Shown here in pieces: positions 51,001 to 60,731 of a DNA stretch of 64,000 bases. The stretch is from Amphimedon queenslandica (lineage: Eukaryota; Porifera; Demospongiae; Haplosclerida; Niphatidae): NCBI RefSeq assembly GCF_000090795.2, contig NW_003546256.1, positions 148,721 to 212,720 on the forward strand. The letters are read 5' to 3'. The notes below the pieces were generated by a model. The model did not search any database. It saw only the letters and a list, made by a program, of their open reading frames with translations, and had not been told where the DNA came from. A program made the position numbers and the translations under genes. Position 1 is the stretch's first letter; each line of letters begins with the position of its first letter.

Positions 51001-54000
51001 AACATGAACAAAAAACAGGTCAACTATTCTGATAGTATTAATGTATTAGGAATAAATAGCAGTCACACGCCATATCTGCTACCACTAACAATTCCAAGTG
51101 TGACCTATATACAAGTGCTTCTACACGTCATAGTTTATGCAATAAAGAATAACAGACAGCCATAAATATCATTATTAATAATCATGAATATGCTTAGCTG
51201 CAATCTTACAGCATCAGTCTGAACTCAACAAGTGCAAAGCCAAGGAATAAAAGAAGCAGTTGCAACTTGATCTGCACCTATACCAGTCATTAGAATAAAG
51301 AATGAAGCTGCTAGCAATCAGTGGAGCTCTTGTCCTTCTCTTCTCTATCACTGGAGCTTTCTCTTTGTACAAGGAAGACTCAGAGAAGCCTTCATTCTGT
51401 CGTGACTTTGACTGTCCTACATACACAGTCGTTGCTAAGAAGGAGAGCTACGAGGAACGCAAATACGATCCATCAAAATGGGTAGGGACAACAATAGGAG
51501 CAATGAACTGGACGAGTGCACTGGACACAGGCTACAGCAAGCTATACAAGTACAGGAATGGGGCCAACAAGGGGAATGTAAAAATACCAATGGCTACACC
51601 AGTGGCTACTAAAATAGAACCAGGACAAGGCCCTGCTTGTGAATCCAACTTCACCATCCTGTTCTTTGTCCCATTCAAGTACCAGGACAATACTCCAGTC
51701 CCCACAGACTCCAGCATTGCCATTGTTAATCTTCCCTCCATCACTGCTTACGTGGGCTCGTTTGGTGGCTTTGAGAATGAGGACAATCTCGTGACACAGG
51801 CCACAGATCTTGCTACTTCCCTGGCTAATAATAACATTGATTTCGTCCAGGAGTACTACTTTACTGCAGAGTATGATTCGCCAGATAAGAAGATTGACAG
51901 GCACAATGAGATATGGTTCTTAGCCAAAAACTAATTGAACTATCAATAATAACTAATAATAATAATAATAACAATAATTATTATTATTATATGTTATTGT
52001 GCTATTTTTGCTTACTAAAATTTTAATAATAAACATTAAAATTTCAATGAAGTTAAAATGAATTAAGATAAAAATAATAACTGGATCTTGTAGGCAACTG
52101 CATAGACATAGCAAACAATAAAGTGCATACAATAAAGCACTTTCCCATAGATCTAGACTTGAATAATAAACAACAGTATAAGCTTGACTCAGTATAACAT
52201 TATGCAATTTACTGTAGATAATCATAAACATGTTTATTCTCCACCAAAAGAGCTAAACACGCATTAATTTGTATAAGAAAATTCTAAATATTAAGGTACT
52301 TGTATGAAAATGAAGCAATATCAAACATATTGGTAGCTTGACCTCTCATTTAAAAGGTCACCTAACAAGGAGGAGGTGTTAAAAAAGTTGATATAACAAT
52401 GAGCTGGCAAGCATGTGCACCCACTGATGGACTGTGTGCATGATAAGAGAGGGCACAAGGATAATGGAATAACAAGAGCACATGCAAGGAATCAGCACCA
52501 ACTGTACATTAGATAATAATAACTAATAGAATACATGAAATAACAGTCATTTTGTAACGTTACATAACTTTATAATAAACAATGTGTGGTGGTATACTGA
52601 GAATATACTGGTTTAACTCTGTAAACTAAGGAAGTGAGATGCAGAATAAAAGAAACATCCATCATTATCTTATGCACACTAACTCCAAATGAAAATGAAG
52701 TTTCTAGTTGTGCTAGCTGCTCTCATTACTCTTAGTCTTGCTGCCTCAATAAGAGATGAGCCTTCATTCTGTCATGGTTTAGACTGCCCCAAATACACAG
52801 TTACAAGGAAGATTGACGATTATGAAGAGCGACAGTACGAACCATCAAAATGGGTAGGAACAACCATTACAAGTGATAGCTACAGTCAAGCAACTGAAGA
52901 AGGCTTTAAAAAGCTCTTTGATTACATCGAAGGAGCCAACAAAGATGGAATTAAAATACCAATGGCCTCTCCAGTAGCAGTCAAGATAGTCCCTCTCCCC
53001 CAAGGCCAGAGCAACTATACCGTTCTCTTCTTTGTACCATTTGCCTACCAGAGCAACACTTCCATACCCACTGACCCTACTCTATCTATTGCAAGTCTTC
53101 CAGCTCTCACAGCATACGTTGGACAGTTTGGTGGGTACATGAGTGATAAAGTGGAACAAGAAGAGACCACGAAGTTAAAGAATGCCATGACAAAATATGG
53201 CGTTCAATTTGTTCAGCAGTATTCTTTCGCAGCTGGCTATGATCCTCCTTTCAGGGTCATTGGACGTCATAATGAGGTCTGGCTTATAGGAGCTTAAACA
53301 CAACACCCGCTTAGGACACATTAATACATGTAGACTATATTGCAATTATTGTCTTTTTCTGTTTATCATTTTTGTATCCTTTTTTGCTTCATGATAATTA
53401 TCGACAATATTTGAAATAGAATTATAAAATGGCGCCAGCAAATATATCAACAACTAGCCGAGTAGCCATAAAATAAGCAAACACATGCAGAGCACAATAT
53501 TATTCAATATGAATGACCACAGCACATGCATGTACATGAATATAATAAAGTGATGAGATATTGAATAACAATGCTACATGTAGTTGCTGATAGTATGCAG
53601 TTAGTATACTGAAACAAACCCAGTAAACTAAGGAAGCTGCATGTACTATAAAACCAAGCAAGCTACTACAACATTTTCATCTCCAACATCTATAGTAATC
53701 AGTTAATTACTCTTTTAACGATTGAAAATGAAGCTAATTCAAACTCTGGGCATTGCCTCTCTTCTCTTCACACTCATTTCAGCTGCTTCGCTGAAAGCCA
53801 GTGATCCTCCCTCGTTCTGCCATGGGTTAGACTGTCCCGTATATAAAGTAACAGGAAAGATGGGCAAATACGAGATACGCTCATACGAGCAATCAAAATG
53901 GGTTGGAACAGTCATCAGAGGGGACAGCTTCACACAGGCTGGCAGCCAAGCCTTCCACATGCTATTTGATTACATTTCTGGCGCCAATAGCCAAAATCAG

Positions 54001-57000
54001 AAAATACCAATGGCAGTCCCAGTAGCAACCAAAGTCGTTCCTCTAGACGGGAGCATGTACAACTTCACGGTGTTTTTCTTTGTCCCTTTTGCATTTCAAG
54101 CAAACACTCCAACTCCCAGTGACCCCAAAGTATTCGTTCAAGTTCTCCCAGCCCTCACAGCTTACGTTGACTCATTCAGTGGATTTGAGAGTAACGACGA
54201 TCTAAAAAAGCACACCGAGGAGATGAAGGCTGCGCTGACAGCTGCTGGCGTGCAGTACGTGCATGATTTCTCGTTTACGGCAGAGTACGATTCTCCTTTT
54301 AAAATAATCGACCGCCATAATGAAGTGTGGCTGGTAGCAGCTTAAAAGGAACATTAACCAAAATACTATTTTATTTAATTGTAATATTCTAATGCTACAA
54401 AATAATAGAACTTGCTGCATAAAGCTTCTTTGTTTTTTTATTAATAAATAAAATTACTTTCAATTACACAATTCTTGAGGAGCAGTCTTACTGATTTGCT
54501 GTCTTATTATCAATTGCACAACTCTTTGAGCAGTCACTAGTGTGAACTGTGATACTATTATTCATTCATTGGGAAGTGTATTGTATAACATTTGATAATG
54601 AAGCAATGAATGACATCATATTACACAAAGTTACATAATCGCATTCAAACAGATGCATGTAGATAAACCAATAATATACAAAAATATCCTGGAGTCAGGC
54701 ACCATTCTGAGCTGCATGCTAGTACACAGCAGGCTAGGAGTACTAAAGGAAGCTATTTCCATACAAACTCTCAGTATCATTAGACTAATGGCCACATCTG
54801 CTTCAGACAAGCCTCCATCATTTGCTCATGGGTTGGACTGTCCAAAATTCACAGCCACAGAGATGAATGGCTACGAGATACGACAATTCGAGCCCTCAAA
54901 ATGGGTCGGGACAACAATCTCCTCGATGAATAGGAAAAGTGCAATAATGAGTGGCTTCCGGAAACTCTTCAAGTACATCACTGGAAACAATTCAACAAAG
55001 ACCAAAGTACCAATGGCAGTACCAGTGGCCACTAAAATAGTCCCTGGACAGGGCCCAGCTTGTGAGTCCAACTTTACTGTGATGTTCTTTGTCCCTTTCT
55101 CTCACCAAGAGAACACACCCCCGCCAAGCGACCAATCAGTAAGCATAATCAATCTTCCGGCTATGACGGCATACGTCGCGTCGTTTGGCGGATATGAAAA
55201 TGATAAGAAGGTCCAAGAACATACAGAGACTCTCGTTAGTAATCTCGAAAGGGACGGGAAAGACTACGTGAAGGACTACACCTTCACAGCTGGTTATGAT
55301 CCACCATACAGGTTCTTTGGTCGCCACAATGAAATATGGCTACTAGCAGAGGACATTTATAAATAATATTAACACTAATTTGTATGCAGCTGCAATAAAT
55401 CATTAAATTATTTTCTATAAGTTAATATTATTAAGCTATATTATATTATGCATTAATATTCCACCCACTAATAATTAAATTGCAGGTCACACCCATTAAT
55501 TAAATACCTGGTATCCTAATTGAAGTAGGTGGAGGATGACGTACTGAAGTTGAAGTGCTCTGATCTTTTAGCATAACACTGGAATCACTAATTATTATTA
55601 TTATTATTATACAAAGCACAATAGGCCATATTAATAATTATTATTATAGTCACCTTGCATTTATGGTTGAGTGGTGTCCTCTTATTGTTGACGGAGGATC
55701 TGATCTCCAGCTGCTCCCTAAACCACTTGAACTGAAGGAGACACTGTGTGGAGTTGAAGAATGGAACTTCTTCTTAGGGACACCTGAGGAAAGGAACAGA
55801 GAGAGAAGGAATAAGAAAAGAGATGGGAGAGAGAATATGGAATAACAATAATACCTTGTCCTTTTGGATTATAAGATGATGGTAATAGTGCAGCTGGCAG
55901 ATTCATTGACTCCATTAGAAAAGTATCTCTGATCTGACGTTAATAATACAATAAGAGATGTTAAAAGAGATAGATATCAGGGTCTCTCACAGAAGTTGGT
56001 ATAGTGCTCATGGAGCTTCTTGTCAGTGGATTTTAAAGTTGCTCAAAAACCAAGCCAAAGTCCCTGTACTATAGTACAGGTGCTTTGGCCAAATTTCACC
56101 AAAAATGACTAGGTGAGAATTCTCAATTTTTATAATGTTTTCTGATACACATACATGTTCTTATGTTGTGTAGCAAGTTTGAGCTGATTCCGATCACATT
56201 TGGATTTTTTATGAATTTTTAAAGTTGCTCCAAAATCAGGCCAAAGTCCCTGTACTATAGTACAGGGACTTTGGCTAAATTTCATCAAAAATGACTGGGA
56301 GAGAATTCTCAATTCTTATAATTTTTTCTGATGCATATACATGTTCTTATATTGGGTAGAAAGTTTGAGCTCATTCCGATCAAAATTAATTTTTTATGAA
56401 TTTTTAAAGTTGCTCCAAAATCCAAATACCATGTACTGTATTGTAGTGCTTGTCAGCTCATGAAGCTCATGCTGTTTAGCTCACTTAGCATGCTTTGTGA
56501 CAAACCCTGATGTATACATTGTACATGCCATTTTCTTACTTCTCCTGATGTCTTCTCGCCATCTTCAGACAGAACATAAAAGAACTGTAACAATGCTATA
56601 GTGTCCTTTACAAAACCCTATCAGTTATTAGTTATAGTGCATTATTAAACTTCATTGCTATATCCTTTTGTACTTGTGATTTCATTTGTCTGTGCAACTC
56701 AGAAAATCTAAGAGCATCTGCCTCTCTTTGCCTCAAAACCACTAGCAACAAACATAATGGAAATAAATAAAAATATTAACTCCATTATTATTCATGGTTT
56801 TAGCTGAAAATGGCTACATAAATGAATCACGTCATCTCCCCTCCCTTTGTTGCTCACTCTTCTTTTGTATTCTCTGGCAGAGTCGGAACTCGTCAGACAC
56901 CACGCCTTGAGTAACATTACTAATGTATAAAATTAAATTAAATTAACAGAGTTTAGTTATTACCGTACACACAAGACATAATTTTGGCAAAATCATCTCT

Positions 57001-57316
57001 AATTTTGTTTATTTTTCAAGCAATCAGTGGCAAGCTCAATTACAAATGGGCAAATTGCCGATATTTAAAATCCCTCGATTTCCCTTTAATATTTAATTGT
57101 AGAACCATTTATTTACCTTGAAATAATATTAAGACAGAGCTTGTACAGCTTATTAATCTGATCTAAATTAGGATACAAATTGGTGGGCGTTATTTAGAAA
57201 CCAAACTCCCTACCTTGCTCCTTCACAAAATTAGTACACAAGCGGTGCAAGAGGTCAGGGACCAGCCCTGAGGAAGAGGAGGAAGAGAGAGGGCGAGTGG
57301 AGCTAGTCTTGGCCAT
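46788..57316 (-). CDS. TUBGCP3: Gamma-tubulin complex component 3
   Basis: GCP3 is a core subunit of the gamma-tubulin small complex and ring complex that nucleates microtubules. Twenty-five exons splice in frame to 860 residues (human about 907). The first eight are 57316-57214, 56996-56964, 56905-56858, 56741-56674, 56617-56540, 55933-55855, 55783-55654 and 55578-55508. Exon 9 is 50644-50514 and the last is 46913-46788. [62 protein letters not shown] and [27 protein letters not shown] are diagnostic of GCP3. They are followed by [41 protein letters not shown] and [20 protein letters not shown]. Intron 8 (55507-50645) is 4.9 kb, contains four opposite-strand SOUL genes, and is spliced phase 1 to phase 1. 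The exon 2 and 3 acceptors (TTAGAG, TCAAG) are my least certain choices. Confidence 0.93.
47187..47720 (-). repeat. Three-copy tandem array of the interspersed repeat (177-base period)
   Basis: Near-identical units begin at 47187, 47364 and 47541, in the TUBGCP3 intron between the exons at 47871-47731 and 47077-46958. Each holds TTTTATGAAATATGCC, AATGCCCTGTACTATAGCCC, AAAATGGCTAAAAAATCACAC and ATACATATTGATGTCCTTATG. Each ends with GTTTGAGCCAATTC. The copies are far more alike than the scattered copies elsewhere. This suggests recent local amplification. Confidence 0.85.
47897..48076. repeat. Two (TAA)n microsatellites in a TUBGCP3 intron
   Basis: TAA-type tracts lie at about 47897-47966 and 48039-48076, separated by 70 bases of unique sequence. 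Confidence 0.85.
50725..50880 (+). repeat. Single reversed copy of the interspersed repeat (TUBGCP3 intron 8)
   Basis: CCTGTACTATGGTACAGGGTCTTTG, AAGCAACTTTAAAAATTC and TTTTGATCGAAATCAGCTCAAA are recognisable. They read as the reverse of the 56020-56420 copies. Confidence 0.75.
51302..51934 (+). CDS. SOUL/HEBP haem-binding family protein, secreted, copy 1
   Basis: SOUL proteins bind haem or tetrapyrroles in vertebrates and plants; the ligand here is unknown. This is a single exon of 210 residues. A clear signal peptide ([21 protein letters not shown]) precedes CRDFDC, a cysteine pair shared with copies 2 and 3. [49 protein letters not shown] and FGGFENED follow the SOUL order. It ends [21 protein letters not shown]. 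It lies inside TUBGCP3 intron 8 on the opposite strand. A TATA-like AATAAAAG sits about 56 bases upstream. A third cysteine (PACESNFT) is shared only with copy 4. Confidence 0.9.
   Translation: MKLLAISGALVLLFSITGAFSLYKEDSEKPSFCRDFDCPTYTVVAKKESYEERKYDPSKWVGTTIGAMNWTSALDTGYSKLYKYRNGANKGNVKIPMATPVATKIEPGQGPACESNFTILFFVPFKYQDNTPVPTDSSIAIVNLPSITAYVGSFGGFENEDNLVTQATDLATSLANNNIDFVQEYYFTAEYDSPDKKIDRHNEIWFLAKN
51935..52688 (+). promoter_or_regulatory. Spacer between SOUL copies 1 and 2, with shared promoter motif
   Basis: AT-rich non-coding sequence. GTAAACTAAGGAAG at 52621-52634, 55 bases before the copy 2 start, recurs exactly at 53623-53636 before copy 3. AATAAAAG lies just downstream at 52645-52652. 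This looks like a duplicated core promoter. Confidence 0.5.
52689..53297 (+). CDS. SOUL/HEBP haem-binding family protein, secreted, copy 2
   Basis: An intronless gene of 202 residues. A signal peptide ([20 protein letters not shown]) is followed by [12 protein letters not shown] and [48 protein letters not shown] and the C-terminal [11 protein letters not shown] are SOUL-family features. The second ATG, two codons in, is an equally possible start. The family is usually about 180-210 residues, so the length is normal. Confidence 0.9.
   Translation: MKMKFLVVLAALITLSLAASIRDEPSFCHGLDCPKYTVTRKIDDYEERQYEPSKWVGTTITSDSYSQATEEGFKKLFDYIEGANKDGIKIPMASPVAVKIVPLPQGQSNYTVLFFVPFAYQSNTSIPTDPTLSIASLPALTAYVGQFGGYMSDKVEQEETTKLKNAMTKYGVQFVQQYSFAAGYDPPFRVIGRHNEVWLIGA
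53298..53727 (+). promoter_or_regulatory. Spacer between SOUL copies 2 and 3
   Basis: AT-rich. It holds the second copy of GTAAACTAAGGAAG at 53623-53636, followed by ACTATAAAACC at about 53644-53654 as a probable TATA element. Nothing coding was seen. Confidence 0.5.
53728..54345 (+). CDS. SOUL/HEBP haem-binding family protein, secreted, copy 3
   Basis: An intronless gene of 205 residues from the ATG at 53728; the TTG six bases upstream is not needed. A signal peptide ([21 protein letters not shown]) precedes [57 protein letters not shown] and [21 protein letters not shown] follow. It shares the CHGLDC cysteine pair with copy 2 and lacks the internal CESNFT cysteine of copies 1 and 4. Confidence 0.9.
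   Translation: MKLIQTLGIASLLFTLISAASLKASDPPSFCHGLDCPVYKVTGKMGKYEIRSYEQSKWVGTVIRGDSFTQAGSQAFHMLFDYISGANSQNQKIPMAVPVATKVVPLDGSMYNFTVFFFVPFAFQANTPTPSDPKVFVQVLPALTAYVDSFSGFESNDDLKKHTEEMKAALTAAGVQYVHDFSFTAEYDSPFKIIDRHNEVWLVAA
54788..55366 (+). CDS. SOUL/HEBP haem-binding family protein, copy 4, apparently without signal peptide
   Basis: An intronless gene of 192 residues if it starts at the ATG at 54788 ([15 protein letters not shown]). The frame is open upstream to an ATG at 54653, but those 45 residues look neither like a signal peptide nor like the paralogues. The SOUL core is intact: [44 protein letters not shown] and [13 protein letters not shown]. The first cysteine of the CxxxxC pair is Ala here (FAHGLDC), matching loss of export. 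It keeps the PACESNFT segment of copy 1, so 1 and 4 may be closest relatives. The C terminus is five residues longer. Confidence 0.85.
   Translation: MATSASDKPPSFAHGLDCPKFTATEMNGYEIRQFEPSKWVGTTISSMNRKSAIMSGFRKLFKYITGNNSTKTKVPMAVPVATKIVPGQGPACESNFTVMFFVPFSHQENTPPPSDQSVSIINLPAMTAYVASFGGYENDKKVQEHTETLVSNLERDGKDYVKDYTFTAGYDPPYRFFGRHNEIWLLAEDIYK
56020..56420 (-). repeat. Two to three tandem copies of the interspersed repeat (TUBGCP3 intron)
   Basis: Units carry AAGTCCCTGTACTATAGTAC, CAAAAATGACTAGGTGAGAA, CATATACATGTTCTTAT, AGTTTGAGCTGATTCC and TTTTTATGAATTTTTAAAGT. They start near 56033, 56213 and 56395, an interval of about 180 bases. They lie in the intron between the TUBGCP3 exons at 56617-56540 and 55933-55855. 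Confidence 0.8.
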
Positions 57317-57670
57317 TTTATCTGATTTATCAGTTGGTTAATTACCCGCGAAAAGGACTTGAATCTGTATTTTGATTGGTCAATCAACAGTACCGTACAT
57401 ACACCTAGTTTATTAAGTGGGTGGTTTATTAACAGTTTAAGTTAATTAAAAGTTGGTTTTGTGTTTTTACCCACCCACTTTGGCCCTCTTAGAATTTCCC
57501 AGACTAGAGAGTCTCACTTCTTTTGCTAGCTGAACTCTCCTTCTTAAAGGATAAATCACTCTCATTCTTCCTTCCAGCTCTCTCTTTCATAAAGTAAGTA
57601 ACTGGAGGATGGGTTTTATTGAACAGAAAGAGGGAAAGAGTGTCTAAAAGTTTCCTAATTGCTTCTAGGT
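57317..57670. promoter_or_regulatory. Bidirectional TUBGCP3/coactosin-like promoter
   Basis: Three hundred and fifty-four bases separate the divergent starts. On the + strand, sequence from about 57540 is pyrimidine-rich and could include a 5' UTR exon or intron ending at TTGCTTCTAG (57669). A CCAAT-type ATTGG lies near 57375. No TATA box is clear. Confidence 0.4.
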
Positions 57671-58341
57671 ATGGCCACTGAAGCAACTGTCGCAGATGTT
57701 GAAGCGCTCCAGCAGGGTATTGCAGATGTTCGTTCTGACTCTACAGCAACAAACTGGTGAGTAGGAACAATCTACAGTATCATATTGAATCTAAAACCTT
57801 TCAGCCATGATAACCCTAACTCTTCAGCCATAGACATAATAATAATTATAATGCACTACTTTATTGTCTGGATTGTCCGTTGTGTGTCAAAGGCTGCACA
57901 CCTAATTTCGTTGACAATGCTTTAACACTGATTCTCCTATTGACCATAGCAGCATTGATTGCTGCCAACTATCATTATACTGTACACCATGCATGGGTCC
58001 TGACCGTACATATTAATATGTATGTATGCATAGGTGTTTAGTCAATCATCAAGATGGTGATCCAGCTGTTATTCAGTATCTTTCGTCTGGTTCCGGTGGT
58101 GTTCCTGAATTAGCTGATCAGCTTGATAACAAACAGTACATGTATGCACTAGGTCAGTGAAGAGAGAGAGAGAGAGAGGGGGGAGGGGTGAGGCTATTCT
58201 TATTGTTTGAGGCAAACATGAAAGTGTACATGTACATATTTATTGTCTTGCATTTGTGCTTTTATGTCCATGAATAAACAACAAGTGTTAGCTAATGATA
58301 ATGACACTTGGGCATTTTTTCTCACTCGAAACATCTTCACA

Positions 58342-58382
<41 letters not shown>

Positions 58383-58542
58383 CCTCCCTCCAGTTCGTTT
58401 AACAGAGACAATTGATATGTCTGAGACTACAAAGTTTGTCTACATCACTTGGGCTGGGACTGAAGTCAGTTTTACAAAGAGGGGGAAATACGGAGTCGTT
58501 TCCGGAAGCGTTGAGAAACACTTTAGTGTAAGAGGAGTAATA

Positions 58543-58584
<42 letters not shown>

Positions 58585-60353
58585 TCAGAGGTCGCTCAAA
58601 AATTTAATATTAATTATATGCAGCTGCAAAGATTCACTAAATTCTCATATTTGTCATGCCACTACCCACCCCATAACATAGTTACTTTTAGATTCACATC
58701 CATATATGGTAATAGTACAGCTGGTAATGAGTAGTGTGTGTGTTTGTGTATGTCTACACAATCTTATTATTATTACTAAAAAAGGATACATTTGACTTAT
58801 AAATCTCATTAATGTGTGTGTGTGTTTGTATGTAGACAGTGTGTGGTTTCTCTCAGCTATTTCTGTTAGCGTGTAAACAAGTTGTAGTAGTAATGGCATC
58901 CTGGAATTCTATGGCATATATAGTCTATTGAATTGAATGAGTGAACAGTGTAAATGGATGAATGATTGAGCGAATCCGCTACAAAGCGATTGTGAAGTTG
59001 ACCGTATTGTGATAAATGATAAGAAGGAGCATCCTTCTATTAGTGGGCTGGACTCCATTGCTTGTGTGTAACTGTATATACATATACTTATCCTGTTTCT
59101 TCACCGATAGCCGTATCAAGTATCTCTTACTTGTGATACTCTTGAAGAAGTTACTGATGAATATTTGATGTCAAAAATACAAGAGACAAGGTATAATACA
59201 CTTTAATATATGAAAGATACCCGATCTCTCTCTCTCTCTCTCTCCTTATGTAGTGGTACAAAGAATAAAGTATTGGATGCCTCAGAGGGAAAGACAAGAC
59301 CAGTATGTTATTTGACACAACATAGTCTGTTGTTATTTTGTATTTTTTGTTTAATTTTTTAGGAGCGAGGCTTTGTATCTTCATCAACAGCCTCTGGTTC
59401 TCGTGGTCCCATGTCACCAACTGGTAGGGGAAGTGTCTCGAGAACTGGAAAGCAGGGATCACAATTTGGCGGATTCACAGCTCAAGCTAAAGGAGGATCA
59501 AGTAAGCTTTGCTCTCTACCTCCCTTCTCACTTCTTCCTCCTCTGTATCCTTTTAGGTGTGAAACTTGATGAGTCATTTAAGGAAGCTGTTGCTGCAGTT
59601 CGTAGTGATGAAGATGAGACTGTCTGGTCAGTGTAGTAATTTTGAAGTATTATACATTACAGTGATTGTGTGATTAAAGGTTAATAGCTGATTTTCCTGG
59701 CAATGATGTAAGGAAGCCCCTACAGTGTTCCCTGACTGGGAAAGACTTGAATGAGCTTGTGCCTGGCGAAGTTTTTAAACCAGAAAACATTACACTTGCT
59801 CTCTTGAGAATTGTAAGTTTTACTTTTAATATTATTCACACTTCTCTCTCTCACTCCCCCCCCCTCTCTCTCTCTCCCTCTCTCTCTCTCTCTTCCTTTC
59901 TCTCTCTTCCTCTCTCTCTCTCTTCCTCTCTCTTTCTCTTTTCTCTTTCAGACTGATGTTGTGGATGACATTCCAACTGTCAAATTTGCTTACATTCTGT
60001 GGGTAGGAGATAGTGTAAAGCCAATGAGCAAAGGGAGACTATCAACAACAAAGGGAGAAATAGAAGATATATTTAACGTATCCTCCCCAAACACCATTCA
60101 TTCTGTACATATTACATGTAATTTAGCTGCAGAAAACTGCTGTTACATGCTAATAGATTAGCTTATCACAATTAAAGGAGTCTATTTAGTCTTTTCTTTA
60201 GTCACTTCATTTGTTATCCTATTTCCTCCTTTACTCTTTCATTTTCAGCCATTCCATGTCCACGTCCAAGCATCTTCCCTTCATGAGGTTAAAATCCAGA
60301 CCATCGTAGACAAGGTTGGATTAGCTTCTGGTTCTAAGAGTAACGTCAAGTAG
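57671..60353 (+). CDS. Tandem coactosin-like (double ADF-H) protein
   Basis: Coactosins are ADF-homology proteins that bind actin filaments. Ten exons: 57671-57756, 58034-58152, 58394-58527, 59111-59190, 59254-59302, 59363-59501, 59557-59626, 59680-59812, 59952-60077 and 60249-60353, for 346 residues. Domain 1 (about 1-140) has YALVRLTETIDMSETTKFVYITWAGTEVSFTKRGKYG. Domain 2 (about 200-340) has LLRITDVVDDIPTVKFAYILWVGDSVKPMSKGRLST. Both match the coactosin FVRFxxxDxxSKRxKFxLITWxG core. The linker (about 140-200) is Ser/Gly-rich and basic. Human COTL1 has a single domain of about 142 residues, so this is a tandem duplication. A (TC)n tract at 58343-58378 precedes the exon 3 acceptor. Confidence 0.88.
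58552..58582 (+). repeat. (GA)n microsatellite in coactosin-like intron 3
   Basis: About 15 GA units. The rest of this 583-base intron (58528-59110) contains (TG)n stretches and no coding sequence. Confidence 0.8.
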
Positions 60354-60731
60354 TTCCTGAGTCTCTAGCACCTCCTACTAGTTTCGTGTGCATGTACATG
60401 TGTGTATGAGTGTAACCCTGTTATAGTAATCTAATGATACAACGAAACACTCAAGCTTTAGTAATTTCTGTCAGTACCAATTGTTATTGTTATTATTATT
60501 ATTATTATTCTTGCACAATGGTCTAATTCTTTTTACATAGTAGTTTTGTCATTTTTTTGAGGACATTGATTTTTCTCTAATTTTTTTAAATTAGTATTAT
60601 TATTATTATTATTACTATAGATTTAAATTTTAAAAGATCTACTTTCAACGCCCACGTTTATTAAGCTTGCTTACGCCCACTCAAAATAATAAAGAGAGCC
60701 AGTCAGCCAGCTCAGCTGAAAAGGAAGGAAA
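60354..60731 (+). other. Intergenic region, coactosin-like to multicopper oxidase
   Basis: It contains (TTA)n tracts near 60483-60510 and 60594-60617, and palindromic ACATGT near 60393-60401. The 5' flank of the oxidase has AATAATAAAGAGAG about 50 bases upstream of its ATG. No gene was seen. Confidence 0.6.

Noticed and set aside
53722-53727. Upstream TTG start for SOUL copy 3
   Set aside because: A normal ATG six bases downstream gives a complete signal peptide; no reason to use TTG in an animal gene.
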